Positions 1-8,387 are shown, counted from the stretch's first letter. The stretch: 64,000 bases of DNA from Salipaludibacillus sp. CUR1 (GCF_021028955.1 NZ_JAIWPE010000094.1:264986-328985); one strand, 5' to 3'. Numbers and translations: made by a program. The notes: generated from the letters alone by a model not told the origin.

Positions 1-147
1 ATTGGAGCTGGCGGGATTGGTTATACACTGCAGGGAAACATAAACTTGTTTCAGTACCAGCAGGCAAGTGTCGGAATTTTAATGATATTTGCTCTAATTC
101 TTATTGTGGAGTATACCACAGCTAAAATAAGGGAGCGTTTACTATGA
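1..147 (+). CDS. phnE: Phosphonate-type ABC transporter permease, 3' end only
   Basis: Only the last 48 codons are in the window, entering from the left edge. The visible part reads like the C-terminal end of a PhnE-family inner membrane permease: the GAGGIGYTL stretch that follows the EAA loop, then a final hydrophobic helix and a short basic tail. The stop TGA overlaps the ATG of the next permease gene (ATGA), so the two are translationally coupled and should form one transporter. Upstream partners (ATPase, binding protein) would lie left of the window. The substrate (phosphonate, phosphite or phosphate ester) cannot be told from this fragment. Confidence 0.8.
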   Translation: MGAGGIGYTLQGNINLFQYQQASVGILMIFALILIVEYTTAKIRERLL

Positions 148-944
148 GGCCTTATATTGATAAGAAAAACAAAATGACAAAACAAATATATGTTGGCTTG
201 TTTATCATATTTTTTATTTTCAGTCTCCTGCAAGTAGGAATTCTGGATGAAAGGATTTTCCAGGCATTTTCACGTGTGGAAAATCTGCTGAAAGGGATGG
301 TTCCGCCTACCATTTCTGAACCTATTGATGTTGCCGGAGCAGCAGTTGAGTCTCTTCAAGTCGCCGTTATGGGGACTTTATGGGGCGTTGTTTTTTCGAT
401 CGTCCTTGCCATGTTTGCGGCAAAAAATGTATCTCCTCATATCAGCATCAGTTATGCTGTTAAAGCCTTTGCAGCATTTGTCAGGGCTGTCCCCGCTTTA
501 ATATGGGCATTACTGTTTATTGTAGCGATTGGATTAGGACCGACACCAGGAATTCTCGCTTTAGCAGTCAATAGTATAGGAATGCTCATGAAAGTGTACG
601 CCGAAGCAATTGAAGAAATAGACACAGGTATCATAGATGCTTTAAAAGCAACAGGGGCCTCACAATTTCAAGTTGTCATGCAGGGGATTATTCCAAGTAT
701 CATGAGTATCTTTATTTCTTGGTCGATTTTCCGGTTTGATATTAATATCAGGTATGCTGCTGTGCTCGGAGTGGTAGGTGCAGGCGGAATTGGCTGGGAA
801 CTGGTCAGAGCCTCCCGGGTCATGGCATACGACGAAGTCTTAGGAATTACTCTTGTAATTTTCGGAATGATTCTTCTCGCTGAACTTGTAACCAGGTTTC
901 TTAAAGACAGAGCCGATATGGCAACTTTAAAAGCGATGGAATAG
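144..944 (+). CDS. phnE: Phosphonate-type ABC transporter permease PhnE
   Basis: A 266-residue membrane permease of the PhnE/BPD_transp_1 family. It has about six hydrophobic helices and a clear EAA-loop signature near residues 155-185 (EIDTGIIDALKATGAS), the cytoplasmic contact for the ATPase, then the GVVGAGGIGWEL motif that is also seen in the partial gene before it. The start ATG overlaps the stop of that upstream permease by four bases. Two consecutive permease genes are normal for phosphonate transporters, which use a PhnE heterodimer or homodimer. A HAD phosphatase gene follows after 15 bases, suggesting that the imported organophosphorus compound may be processed by it (inference). 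Confidence 0.9.
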   Translation: MRPYIDKKNKMTKQIYVGLFIIFFIFSLLQVGILDERIFQAFSRVENLLKGMVPPTISEPIDVAGAAVESLQVAVMGTLWGVVFSIVLAMFAAKNVSPHISISYAVKAFAAFVRAVPALIWALLFIVAIGLGPTPGILALAVNSIGMLMKVYAEAIEEIDTGIIDALKATGASQFQVVMQGIIPSIMSIFISWSIFRFDINIRYAAVLGVVGAGGIGWELVRASRVMAYDEVLGITLVIFGMILLAELVTRFLKDRADMATLKAME

Positions 945-959
945 TAAAGGAGCGATTTT

Positions 960-1760
960 GTGACAGTTAAGTTATTTGTAACGGATGTGGACGGCACATT
1001 ACTTAATAACGAAGGACATATAACACAGGAAACAAAACAGATGGTGAATGAAATTAGACAGCAGGGAATGGACCTGACGCTTGCTACAGGTCGTGACCCA
1101 AGAACCTGTCAATGGATCATTGAAGAACTGGATATTATTCAGCCAATTATTACTCATAACGGGGCTTCAATTTATGATCCTGTAAAAAACACGTATTTAC
1201 ACTATCAAACGTTTGAATCTGGGGAACTTTCTGAAGCTATGATGTTTTGCCAAAAAAGAGACATCTATTTTCATATCCTTACTAAAGAAAAAATTCTTAT
1301 AGAAAAACAATTCGTCCCAATATACGAAAAATACTTTCCGGAAGTTTTCGACCTTTCCATACACAGCAATCTCGCAGAAGTTAATCAGCCAATCGTAAAA
1401 ATGGCCCTTGCTATGCCTGCATCCGATGTTCCTTCGGTATGGTCGAACCTGGAACAGCAATTTCCCGGGTGGTATATAGTTGCCGGAGGAGAACAGGGAA
1501 TCGACATTCATAGAAAAGCAGTAAATAAAGGAGAAGGTTTGAAAAAGCTGAGTAAAATGCTGGATATTAAACTTGGAGATATCGTCAGTTTCGGAAACTA
1601 CTATAATGATCTCGAGTTACTCGAAGTGGCCGGGACAGGTGTAGCAGTGGAGAATGCGCCTGAGCAAGTAAAAAACGCCGCTGACAAAACAACCGCCTCT
1701 TGCGGTGATTCGGGAGTGGCAAATTATTTATCTTCGTGTTTAAAGAAAATAGTTATCTGA
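960..1760 (+). CDS. Cof-type HAD-superfamily sugar-phosphate phosphatase
   Basis: A 266-residue cytosolic HAD hydrolase of the Cof/YidA subfamily (IIB cap). The nucleophile motif is DVDGTLL at residues 9-15, motif II is the TGR near residue 42, and the C-terminal GNYYNDLELLEVAG motif supplies the Mg2+-binding aspartates. Here the usual GD is GNYYND, a mild variant of the GDxxND consensus. It starts at GTG behind a good AAGGAG, 15 bases after the phnE gene, so it is probably the last gene of that operon. The family dephosphorylates sugar phosphates, nucleotides or flavin precursors; the substrate here is unknown. Confidence 0.88.
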   Translation: MTVKLFVTDVDGTLLNNEGHITQETKQMVNEIRQQGMDLTLATGRDPRTCQWIIEELDIIQPIITHNGASIYDPVKNTYLHYQTFESGELSEAMMFCQKRDIYFHILTKEKILIEKQFVPIYEKYFPEVFDLSIHSNLAEVNQPIVKMALAMPASDVPSVWSNLEQQFPGWYIVAGGEQGIDIHRKAVNKGEGLKKLSKMLDIKLGDIVSFGNYYNDLELLEVAGTGVAVENAPEQVKNAADKTTASCGDSGVANYLSSCLKKIVI

Positions 1761-1769
1761 GGGCAGGTA

Positions 1770-1799
1770 AGAATCCACTTTTAAGTGGGTTCTTTTTTA
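1770..1799 (+). terminator. Rho-independent terminator after the phn/HAD operon
   Basis: A 9-bp stem (AGAATCCAC with GTGGGTTCT, loop TTTTAA) is followed by a run of T. It lies 9 bases after the stop codon of the HAD gene. Confidence 0.8.
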
Positions 1800-2092
1800 A
1801 TAGATTCTGAGGCTTTCATCATGCAGACAGACCTTTACCGGCGCTTGTCTTCACGAATTAATTTGACTTGTCGATGCTTCACCATAATGGATCTTCAGAA
1901 GAGTCGGTGATAACACTGCAGGCGTTGCCTGCAGTTCTTCAAATTTTATTGAAATTACCGGCGTTTTTATATCATTTCCTAATCTTTACAACACCTTAAC
2001 GAACTCAACAAAAATGAAACAAATGATCAAAACAAGGTTAATAGAGGGAGGCTACAATAATAATACAATTAGTTATATTGGGAGGAATGGGA
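1800..2092. other. Intergenic stretch with one strong palindrome
   Basis: No gene is visible here. At 1916-1934 there is a perfect 8-bp inverted repeat, CTGCAGGC-GTT-GCCTGCAG, with a weak T-rich tail. The words GGATCTTCAGA and CTTGTCTTCA, which recur in the dispersed repeats at 18.3, 47.3 and 61.4 kb, also occur at 1800-1900, so this may be a decayed copy of that repeat family. Confidence 0.45.
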
Positions 2093-2881
2093 ATGAATAT
2101 TAGGGCAGTTTTTATTGATATGGACGGTACTCTGCTTAATAAAGATAACAAAATCTCGAAGAGAAATTATGAAGCTATTCAATTATTGTTAAAACAGGAC
2201 ATTGAAGTATTTCTTGCTACAGGGAGACAAATGGATATCACCTTTCCATATCACCAGGAATTAGGATTAAAAACACCGATGATTTGTTTAAATGGAGCGG
2301 CGGTGTATGACTGGTTTACGCTTGATCCTCTTCTGATCCGTTCAGTAAAAGTAGATCAGCATCTATTATATAACCTTACTTCTACTGAACCGTTCAATGT
2401 TATTATGCATACACCTGAAGGGATGTACTGCAAGAAGATGGACTCTACAGTTGAAAGATGGGTTGAAGAAAGCCGTAAAAATCCAGTCTATGTTGGAGAC
2501 TTAAAATACGTCAAACCTGAAAATGTGATGAAGTACAGTGTAATAAGCGGGATTTCAGGTGCACCTTTTGCCCATTATTTTGAAAAGAACGGAGAAGTCA
2601 TTCGCTGGAGAGACGGGTTTGAGATTGTGCAAAAGGGAGTATCAAAGTGGTCTGCAATTGAATACCTGCTAAATAAGTATAATATAAGAAAAGAAGAGGC
2701 CGCTGCCATTGGCCACGGACCAAACGATATACAAATGCTGAAAGCTGCGGGTACGGGAATAGCGATGGGGAATGCTTCTAAAGAGATTAAAAAAGCAGCA
2801 GACTTCGTCACACTCAAGCAGGAAGAGGACGGTCTGGCTGATTTCATAGAAAAGCACCTTATTAAATCTATTATTGCTTAA
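2093..2881 (+). CDS. Cof-type HAD-superfamily phosphatase (second copy)
   Basis: A 262-residue HAD hydrolase, clearly a paralogue of the gene at 960-1760 but divergent. The nucleophile motif is FIDMDGTLL near residues 7-15, motif II TGR follows, and the Mg2+ motif is GHGPNDIQMLKAAGTG near residue 208, where GHGPND replaces the common GDGxND. The ATG at 2093 was chosen because GGAGG lies 7 bases upstream; longer readings through TTG 2078 would put the ribosome binding site inside the gene. A terminator-like hairpin follows. The gene stands alone with no promoter recognised, and the substrate is unknown. Confidence 0.85.
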   Translation: MNIRAVFIDMDGTLLNKDNKISKRNYEAIQLLLKQDIEVFLATGRQMDITFPYHQELGLKTPMICLNGAAVYDWFTLDPLLIRSVKVDQHLLYNLTSTEPFNVIMHTPEGMYCKKMDSTVERWVEESRKNPVYVGDLKYVKPENVMKYSVISGISGAPFAHYFEKNGEVIRWRDGFEIVQKGVSKWSAIEYLLNKYNIRKEEAAAIGHGPNDIQMLKAAGTGIAMGNASKEIKKAADFVTLKQEEDGLADFIEKHLIKSIIA

Positions 2882-2886
2882 ATTAT

Positions 2887-2921
2887 AAAGCCTCCTTATG
2901 ACGAAATAGGGGGGCTTTTAT
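2887..2921 (+). terminator. Terminator after the second HAD gene
   Basis: AAAGCCTCC can pair with GGGGGCTTT (one G-T pair) across a 14-base loop, followed by TTATA. It is weaker than the other terminators here. Confidence 0.55.
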
Positions 2922-2929
2922 AACACACC

Positions 2930-2965
2930 ACTGGTATAGACAACTAAACATAACTATAGTATAAT
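2930..2965 (+). promoter_or_regulatory. nag operon promoter with overlapping NagR (dre-like) operator
   Basis: A TAGACA -35 (2937-2942) and a TATAAT -10 (2960-2965) are separated by exactly 17 bases. The -35 is embedded in the 16-bp near-palindrome ACTGGTATAGACAACT (2930-2945). It resembles the operator (dre site, ACTGGTCTAGACCAGT type) of the GntR-family regulators NagR/YvoA and DasR. Its position over the -35 fits repression relieved by glucosamine-6-phosphate or GlcNAc-6-phosphate. No GntR gene is in the window. Confidence 0.7.
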
Positions 2966-2996
2966 TTTAACCAGAATATCGTGAGGGGGGACAGGA

Positions 2997-3728
2997 ATGA
3001 TTGACGAATATTTTTCAAAAGTTCAGGAATTGCTTGATCAAATTAAAAATGAGCAGCGCCACCTTTTAAAAGAAGTGGCTGTAAAAGCTGCGGATTCTAT
3101 AGAGAATAATGGCATTATTCAGCTTTTCGGGGCAGGACACTCCCATATATTCGGGGAGGAAGTGTTTTACAGGGCAGGCGGGCTCGTGCCGGTAAAGCCG
3201 ATTCTAGAAGAGAATATAATGCTTCACAGGGGGGCTGTGCGATCTTCTATGTTTGAAAGGTCCAATGACTATGCGGCAGAGTTTGTGAAGGAACTGGAGA
3301 TTGGAAAGCAGGATCTGGTAATCGTTTCTTCTACATCAGGCAGAAATGCAGTGCCGGTTGAGACGGCGATTTATGCTAAAAAACATGGGGCCTGTGTAGC
3401 GGCATTAACGTCTATTACCTATTCATCAAGCCAGGAGTCCAGACACCAGTCTGGAAAGAGATTATATGAAGTAGCAGATATAACAATTGACAACCTGAGT
3501 GTCAAAGGGGATGCGGTTCTCAGCCACCCGGGAGTTGATGTGCCTTTTGCGCCGACCTCAACTGTTACTGGCGCGTGTATTATAAACAGCATTATTGCAG
3601 AAACCATCGGTATCCTCGGTGAAAGAGGCGTAAAGGCGCCCGTATTTTTAAGCGGAAACCTTGATGGAGCCGATGAGCATAATGCTAAACTGATAAAACA
3701 ATATAAGGACAGAATACCAATGCTTTAA
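2997..3728 (+). CDS. SIS-domain protein, UPF0309 family
   Basis: A 243-residue cytosolic protein made of one SIS (sugar isomerase) domain. Visible landmarks are the phosphosugar-binding loop QLFGAGHSH near residue 40 and the SSTSGRNAVPVE loop near residue 105, the typical Ser/Thr-rich phosphate grip. The family is UPF0309, with no firmly established reaction that I know of. It is the first gene of the nagA-nagB operon behind the NagR-like site, which points to an amino-sugar phosphate as ligand, for example isomerisation or MurNAc/GlcNAc-6-P handling (inference). It starts at ATG with a GAGGGGGG ribosome binding site. Confidence 0.85.
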   Translation: MIDEYFSKVQELLDQIKNEQRHLLKEVAVKAADSIENNGIIQLFGAGHSHIFGEEVFYRAGGLVPVKPILEENIMLHRGAVRSSMFERSNDYAAEFVKELEIGKQDLVIVSSTSGRNAVPVETAIYAKKHGACVAALTSITYSSSQESRHQSGKRLYEVADITIDNLSVKGDAVLSHPGVDVPFAPTSTVTGACIINSIIAETIGILGERGVKAPVFLSGNLDGADEHNAKLIKQYKDRIPML

Positions 3729-3761
3729 AACGGAAGGTATTGCAAATGAAGGGGGAGAAGT

Positions 3762-4940
3762 ATGAAACGGTATCATTTTCAAAATGCCAGACTATACGGC
3801 GAAAGCAAAACTATAGGTAACCCCATTATAGAAATAGAAAACGGAAAAGTATTCTCTTTGAAAGAAAGTGGAGGTAATACAACGGAGCAGATTGATGAAG
3901 AAGTGGTATTTGCTGAACCAGTCAGTATTGTGCCCGGGTTTATTGACATTCATATCCACGGAGCAGACGGCGCAGATATTATGGATGGGACAGCGGGAGC
4001 GGTTTATACTATGAAAAAGGCTCTTCCAGAAGAAGGAACAACAGCTTTCCTGGCAACGACCATAACCCAATCGGCCGAAGAAAAAATAAAGGCGCTGGAG
4101 TCCGTGCGCACAGTAATAGAGGAACAGAACCTGAATTCAGGGGCTGAAGTACTGGGGGTACACCTCGAAGGGCCGTTTATATCCGAAAAACGTGCAGGAG
4201 CACAGCCCCTTCAGCATATTTGTCCGGCAGACACCCAGCTGTTTCAAAGGTTCCAGGAGGCTTCGGGAGGAAACATTAAGCTTGTGACAATGGCCCCGGA
4301 AGAAGATGAAAATGGCGAACTCGTAAAGGAATTGATGGGTCAGAAAGTTATTCCGTCTATTGGGCATTCAGACGCGTCTTATGAAGAAGTACGGACAGCT
4401 GTTGGCCGGGGAGTCAGCCATGTCACTCACCTCTTTAACGGAATGAGGGGAGCTCACCATCGCGATCTAGGAGTTGCGGGCGGAGCGCTGCTTCATGAGG
4501 AATTAGTGACGGAAATGATTGTGGACGGGATTCATATCTCAGCTCCTATGGTGAAGCTCGCTTATAAGAATAAGGGGCCGGAACGTATCATCCTGATTAC
4601 TGATGCCATGAGAGCCAAAGGCTTACAGGAAGGGAAGTTTACGTTAGGGGGACAGACAGTCCATGTGGAAGGTGACCGGGCAGTCCTTGAAGACGGCACA
4701 TTGGCAGGAAGTATTATAAAAATGAACGAAGCGATAAAAAACATGATGGCTTTTACTGAATGTTCGTTTGAGGAAGCAGTACAAATGGCAACCATTAATC
4801 CTGCCCGGCAGCTGGGGATCCAGGACAGGAAGGGAAGTATTAAGGAAGGAAAAGATGCTGACTTTAGTATAGTAACTTCTGATTTAGAAGTTGTGCAGAC
4901 TTACATTGGTGGAAATAAGGTTTTTGATCGAGGAGAGTGA
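3762..4940 (+). CDS. nagA: N-acetylglucosamine-6-phosphate deacetylase
   Basis: A 392-residue amidohydrolase-fold enzyme, normal length for NagA, which converts GlcNAc-6-P to GlcN-6-P plus acetate in the cytosol. Seen: metal-site motif DIHIHGADG near residue 62, LEGPF near residue 136, SIGHSDA near residue 200, the HLFNGMRG substrate loop near residue 225, and TDAMRAKG carrying the catalytic Asp near residue 277. It lies 33 bases after the SIS gene and its stop TGA is 5 bases before the nagB ATG, so the three genes form one operon. The ribosome binding site is a strong GGGGGAG. Confidence 0.97.
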   Translation: MKRYHFQNARLYGESKTIGNPIIEIENGKVFSLKESGGNTTEQIDEEVVFAEPVSIVPGFIDIHIHGADGADIMDGTAGAVYTMKKALPEEGTTAFLATTITQSAEEKIKALESVRTVIEEQNLNSGAEVLGVHLEGPFISEKRAGAQPLQHICPADTQLFQRFQEASGGNIKLVTMAPEEDENGELVKELMGQKVIPSIGHSDASYEEVRTAVGRGVSHVTHLFNGMRGAHHRDLGVAGGALLHEELVTEMIVDGIHISAPMVKLAYKNKGPERIILITDAMRAKGLQEGKFTLGGQTVHVEGDRAVLEDGTLAGSIIKMNEAIKNMMAFTECSFEEAVQMATINPARQLGIQDRKGSIKEGKDADFSIVTSDLEVVQTYIGGNKVFDRGE

Positions 4941-4945
4941 GCGGA

Positions 4946-5683
4946 ATGAAAGTTATTAAAGCCGAAAATTATAACGATATGAGTGAAAAGGCTGCCCGGT
5001 TCATTTTTGAAAGGCTCGTAAGAGGGGAAGTAAAAGTGCTCGGTTTAGCTACAGGAGGCACTCCAGTCGGTTTATACAAACGTTTAATCAAACATATCAA
5101 CGATAAGAATCTCTCTCTTTCTGCCCTTCATACGGTGAATCTTGATGAATATGTGGGTCTTTCAGATGAGGACCCTAACAGCTATCATCAATATATGGAA
5201 GACGAGTTGTTCAAACACATTCAGATCCCCCGAAGCCAGACACATTTGCCTCATGGTGATGCAGAAGACAGTGAAGCAGAATGCACCAGATATGAAAAGC
5301 TGATAAAAGATTTGGGAGGAGTTGATTTGCAGCTGCTCGGAATCGGTCAGAACGGCCACATCGGCTTTAATGAACCCGGCAGCTCATTTTCAGGAAGAAC
5401 AGCAGTAGTCGATTTGGCGCCTTCCACGATTGAGGCGAATGCAAGATATTTTACAGACAAAAATAAAGTTCCGCGTAAAGCCATTACCATGGGAATTGGA
5501 ACGATTATAGAAAGCAGAAGTATTCTGCTGCTTGCCTCTGGTAAAGATAAAGCGGAAGCTGTGAAAAAAATGATTGAAGGTGAAGTAACCGAACAGACAC
5601 CTGCGACAATCTTGCAAAACCATCAGGATCTGACTGTCATAGCCGATAAAGAAGCGTTATCACAAATTACAAGAGATATATAA
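4946..5683 (+). CDS. nagB: Glucosamine-6-phosphate deaminase
   Basis: A 245-residue NagB that converts GlcN-6-P to fructose-6-P and ammonia, joining amino-sugar breakdown to glycolysis. Conserved blocks: LGLATGGTPVG near residue 35, NLDEYVGL with the catalytic Asp near residue 67, and GIGQNGHIGFNEPG with the His/Glu charge relay near residues 130-143. ATG 4946 was chosen since AGGAG sits 10 bases upstream; the in-frame GTG at 4937 would have its ribosome binding site touching the start. Its length is that of the Bacillus enzymes without the long C-terminal tail of the E. coli allosteric form. Terminator follows directly. Confidence 0.97.
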   Translation: MKVIKAENYNDMSEKAARFIFERLVRGEVKVLGLATGGTPVGLYKRLIKHINDKNLSLSALHTVNLDEYVGLSDEDPNSYHQYMEDELFKHIQIPRSQTHLPHGDAEDSEAECTRYEKLIKDLGGVDLQLLGIGQNGHIGFNEPGSSFSGRTAVVDLAPSTIEANARYFTDKNKVPRKAITMGIGTIIESRSILLLASGKDKAEAVKKMIEGEVTEQTPATILQNHQDLTVIADKEALSQITRDI

Positions 5684-5708
5684 ACGTTCTGCATCCTGCA
5701 GGGCGTTT
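5683..5708 (+). terminator. Terminator of the nag operon
   Basis: AACGTTCTGCA pairs with TGCAGGGCGTT (two G-T pairs, loop TCC), followed by TTTTT; it begins at the nagB stop codon. Confidence 0.8.
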
Positions 5709-5792
5709 TTCATACATAAAGCCCAAATATTATAATTTTTATAGTAAAATAGGGGAGAGTTTCCAATTTTATTTTTCTAGTAGGTGTTTTAA

Positions 5793-6245
5793 ATGAAACT
5801 GATTGCTTTGTTTTTAATGAGTTTGACAGCTATTACTTTTCAATCCTGCAGTGATGCCCCGTCACATGAAGATGTCGAATTAACGCTTGATCCTGTGTAT
5901 GCGGGCGGTAAGCTGACAGCAACCCCTATGCTGGTGTATGAAGGTGATGACGACATTACCTTTAATTACGGCAGCAGTCTTGCGTGGATTGACAGGATAG
6001 AACATGGTGATGAGGTCCTCTATGAATACGAAGAAACAGAGGCAGACCTTACTCAGCAGACGACTTTGGAAAATGGAGGCGAAAGAGAAGGTGAGCCGGT
6101 TGAAATTGAGGTTGAACCCGGTACTTATGACATCCATTTATCAGCCAGCTTCTATTTGCAGGGAGATGAATCAGCTGATAATGGAGGTTTAGAAGAGTAC
6201 CGCCACAGTAAAATTCAGAAGGTTGAGCTGCGTCCAGACTCTTAA
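5793..6245 (+). CDS. Small putative lipoprotein, unknown function
   Basis: A 150-residue protein with a short hydrophobic N-terminal signal ending in the lipobox FQSC (Cys19), so it is predicted to be lipid-anchored outside the membrane. The mature part is acidic and beta-rich in appearance, with a YEYEETEADLTQQ segment and a C-terminal stretch (PGTYDIHLSASFYLQG) that resembles an immunoglobulin-like or intracellular proteinase inhibitor-type sandwich, though I cannot assign a family. The ribosome binding site is weak (TAGGTG). It is monocistronic, between the nag terminator and the cold-shock gene. Confidence 0.7.
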   Translation: MKLIALFLMSLTAITFQSCSDAPSHEDVELTLDPVYAGGKLTATPMLVYEGDDDITFNYGSSLAWIDRIEHGDEVLYEYEETEADLTQQTTLENGGEREGEPVEIEVEPGTYDIHLSASFYLQGDESADNGGLEEYRHSKIQKVELRPDS

Positions 6246-6426
6246 TATGGAAAGGTTTTGGAATAAATATTTTGCTGATCCTTGCTTTCAAGAGTATTAT
6301 GTGATATGGTTTAACAGTAACTGATTTGAATTTCGGAAAACAATTTTCGGCCTCGAAAAAGTAATTTTGGTAAGGCATGAAAGGTTTTTACGGTATTCAA
6401 AGATTTAATTTAAGGAGGCCGTTAAT

Positions 6427-6624
6427 ATGACAGGCAAAGTAAAATGGTTTAATTCAGAAAAAGGTTTTGGTTTCATCGAGCGCGAAGATGGCGACGATGT
6501 ATTCGTACACTTCTCTGCTATCCAATCTGAAGGTTTCAAAACTCTAGAAGAAGGTCAAGAGGTTGAATTCGAAATCGTCGAAGGTAACCGTGGACCACAA
6601 GCTTCTAACGTAGTTAAACTATAA
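6427..6624 (+). CDS. csp: Cold-shock protein (CspA/CspB family)
   Basis: A 65-residue single cold-shock domain. RNP1 (KGFGFIER) and RNP2 (VFVHFSAI) are both intact, and the start [16 protein letters not shown] is the family standard. It binds single-stranded RNA/DNA and acts as an RNA chaperone. The ribosome binding site AAGGAGG is very strong and codon choice looks highly optimised (GTA, CGT, GGT, GAA), consistent with high expression. A leader of about 180 bases precedes it, as is common for csp genes whose mRNA is regulated by cold-induced structure, though no specific fold was established. Confidence 0.97.
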   Translation: MTGKVKWFNSEKGFGFIEREDGDDVFVHFSAIQSEGFKTLEEGQEVEFEIVEGNRGPQASNVVKL

Positions 6625-6652
6625 TTTAGTTTTATAAAACTAACACTCATAT

Positions 6653-6681
6653 AACCTGCTCCCCAGAGGAGCAGGTTTTTA
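6653..6681. terminator. Terminator between csp and the convergent STAS gene
   Basis: A 10-bp stem, AACCTGCTCC with GGAGCAGGTT, loop CCAGA, followed by TTTTT on the plus strand. It sits between convergent genes and serves csp. Confidence 0.85.
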
Positions 6682-6710
6682 TAATTCCGTGGCATTCCAA
6701 ACTTTTCATT

Positions 6711-7019
6711 TTAGTTTTCCTCAACTTCAAAGAGGCTGTCCAGTTTAGTAAACTCAAAGATCTCTTTTACCGGTCCTTGAGGATTCGATATTTTAACTCG
6801 TCCGTTATGCTGGGCTGCCCGTTTGTAAATAGCTGTCAAAACTCCCAATCCGCTGCTGTCCAGTGACGTAACGTTTGAAAAATCGAAATCAAAATAAACA
6901 CAGCCCGATTCTGCATACTTAATCAGTTTCTCTCTTATAATGGAAGCCTCTTCAAAATAGATTTCACCTTCTAATTGTACTTTTACCCAGCCATCCTGCT
7001 CCTGAATTGTTTTTATCAT
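6711..7019 (-). CDS. STAS-domain anti-sigma factor antagonist-like protein
   Basis: A 102-residue single STAS domain. The phosphorylatable serine lies in SLDSSGLGVL near residues 53-62, which matches the DSSGLG signature of SpoIIAA/RsbV-type antagonists. Start at 7019 (MIKTIQEQ) was chosen for its AAGGAG 7 bases upstream; upstream codons give a non-homologous extension. Unlike RsbV at 56.6 kb it stands alone, with no kinase or phosphatase gene beside it. It could serve a separate partner-switching pathway (for example biofilm or sporulation related). On the minus strand an extended -10 (TGGTATAAT at 7133-7125) is a possible promoter. Confidence 0.88.
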   Translation of the reverse strand: MIKTIQEQDGWVKVQLEGEIYFEEASIIREKLIKYAESGCVYFDFDFSNVTSLDSSGLGVLTAIYKRAAQHNGRVKISNPQGPVKEIFEFTKLDSLFEVEEN

Positions 7020-7390
7020 CCAATCGCTCCTTCCTAGTCTGGATCCCCCTGTCTGTAAAAAATTCCCTCGTCTCATATTATCTTTTCCCGGGTATGTTGA
7101 TAACACCACGTCTCTTCTAAAATAATTATACCACTTTCAAAACTGATATTGCTTGCAGCTCCTTTCCCTTACTAATTAAGGGCAAAACTAAAGGCAGGCC
7201 TTGTTAGGGTGTGATGTATAGAAATATTTTCACCACCTGTTATATTATATTAGTATCTGAGTAAGTAAATTTTCCCCTTTTTAAGAAAAAAGCCAGTTAT
7301 TGCCCTTAAAAAGCAGGACGTTAAAACTATTGAAAAAAATGGATGAATTACCCATAGTAGTAGTGATATGTAAATGAGAGGTGAGTTATA
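7020..7390. other. Divergent intergenic region between the STAS gene and the LacI regulator
   Basis: 371 bases without a gene. The part nearest the STAS gene has the extended -10 motif TGGTATAAT on the minus strand. The rest is AT-rich; no convincing promoter, operator or structured RNA could be assigned for the LacI-type gene. Confidence 0.4.
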
Positions 7391-8383
7391 TTGGTAACAA
7401 TAAATGATATAGCTAAATTATCAGGCGTTTCCCGCACCACAGTGTCACGGGTGCTCAATAATTCGGGTTATGTCAGTGAAAAAGCTAAACAGAGAGTAGT
7501 GGAAGTTATAAATGAGACAGGCTACGTTCCAAGTGAACAGGCAAAGTCACTCAGAACGAAAAAGTCAAAAGTAATTGGAGTCATTCTTCCTAAAATCAGC
7601 ACTGAAACTTCAAGCCGGGTAGTGGACGGGATTGACAGGGAGTTAAGCAATCACGGCTATCATATTTTACTTGCAAATGCCAATTTAGATACAGACAAAG
7701 AAATTGAGCACTTTAAGCTTCTACAAAGCAGACGGGTAGATGGAATTATCCTCGTAGCTACAAATATTGAGGAGAGATTGATTCAAACGATTAAGGATGT
7801 TAATGTTCCGGTCGTAGCTTTGGGGCAGGATGTGCCAGGAGTGTCCTCTGTTTTATATGATGATTACCACGCAGCATTTGATGTGACCTCGCTGTTTATT
7901 AAACGCGGCCATAAACGTATCGGTTTTATCGGTGTAGATGAAACTGACAGAGCGGTAGGCTATGAGAGGAAAAAAGCCTATTTTGATGCTATGGAAAAAG
8001 CGCGATTGAATGTTGATCCAGCGTGGGTTCAAAAAGGGGTATTTGATATTGAATCGGGAGAAAAAGCTATGTTAAGTATGCTGGCTGATTCCACACAAGC
8101 ACCTACTGCTATTTTTGCCGTAACTGACAGGCTGGCAATTGGAGCGATGCAAGCTTTAAAGAAAAAAGGTATAAAAATTCCGGAAGAAATGTCGGTAATG
8201 GGTATAGGAGCTTCAGACTTGTCGAAATATGTCACTCCTTCTTTGTCGACAGTGGATTATTATAATGAAAAAGCGGGAACAGAAACAGCAAAGTTAATGA
8301 TCGAGCACATTAAAAATATCACAGAAATGACAAGAAAATTGTCGATGAGCTATGGACTTATAATAAGGGATAGTTTATTATAG
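7391..8383 (+). CDS. LacI-family transcriptional regulator
   Basis: A 330-residue repressor with an N-terminal helix-turn-helix (TINDIAKLSGVSRTTVSRVL, residues 3-22), a hinge helix (AKSLRTKKS), and a periplasmic-binding-protein-like effector domain ending near residue 325. It starts at TTG with GAGAGGTGAG upstream. It sits directly in front of a sucrose-type PTS permease gene, and two identical 14-bp pseudo-palindromes lie between them, so it most likely represses that permease until its sugar (or sugar phosphate) binds. It is a regulator of the ScrR/SacR or CcpA kind; the exact effector is not known. Confidence 0.92.
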   Translation: MVTINDIAKLSGVSRTTVSRVLNNSGYVSEKAKQRVVEVINETGYVPSEQAKSLRTKKSKVIGVILPKISTETSSRVVDGIDRELSNHGYHILLANANLDTDKEIEHFKLLQSRRVDGIILVATNIEERLIQTIKDVNVPVVALGQDVPGVSSVLYDDYHAAFDVTSLFIKRGHKRIGFIGVDETDRAVGYERKKAYFDAMEKARLNVDPAWVQKGVFDIESGEKAMLSMLADSTQAPTAIFAVTDRLAIGAMQALKKKGIKIPEEMSVMGIGASDLSKYVTPSLSTVDYYNEKAGTETAKLMIEHIKNITEMTRKLSMSYGLIIRDSLL

Positions 8384-8387
8384 GTGG

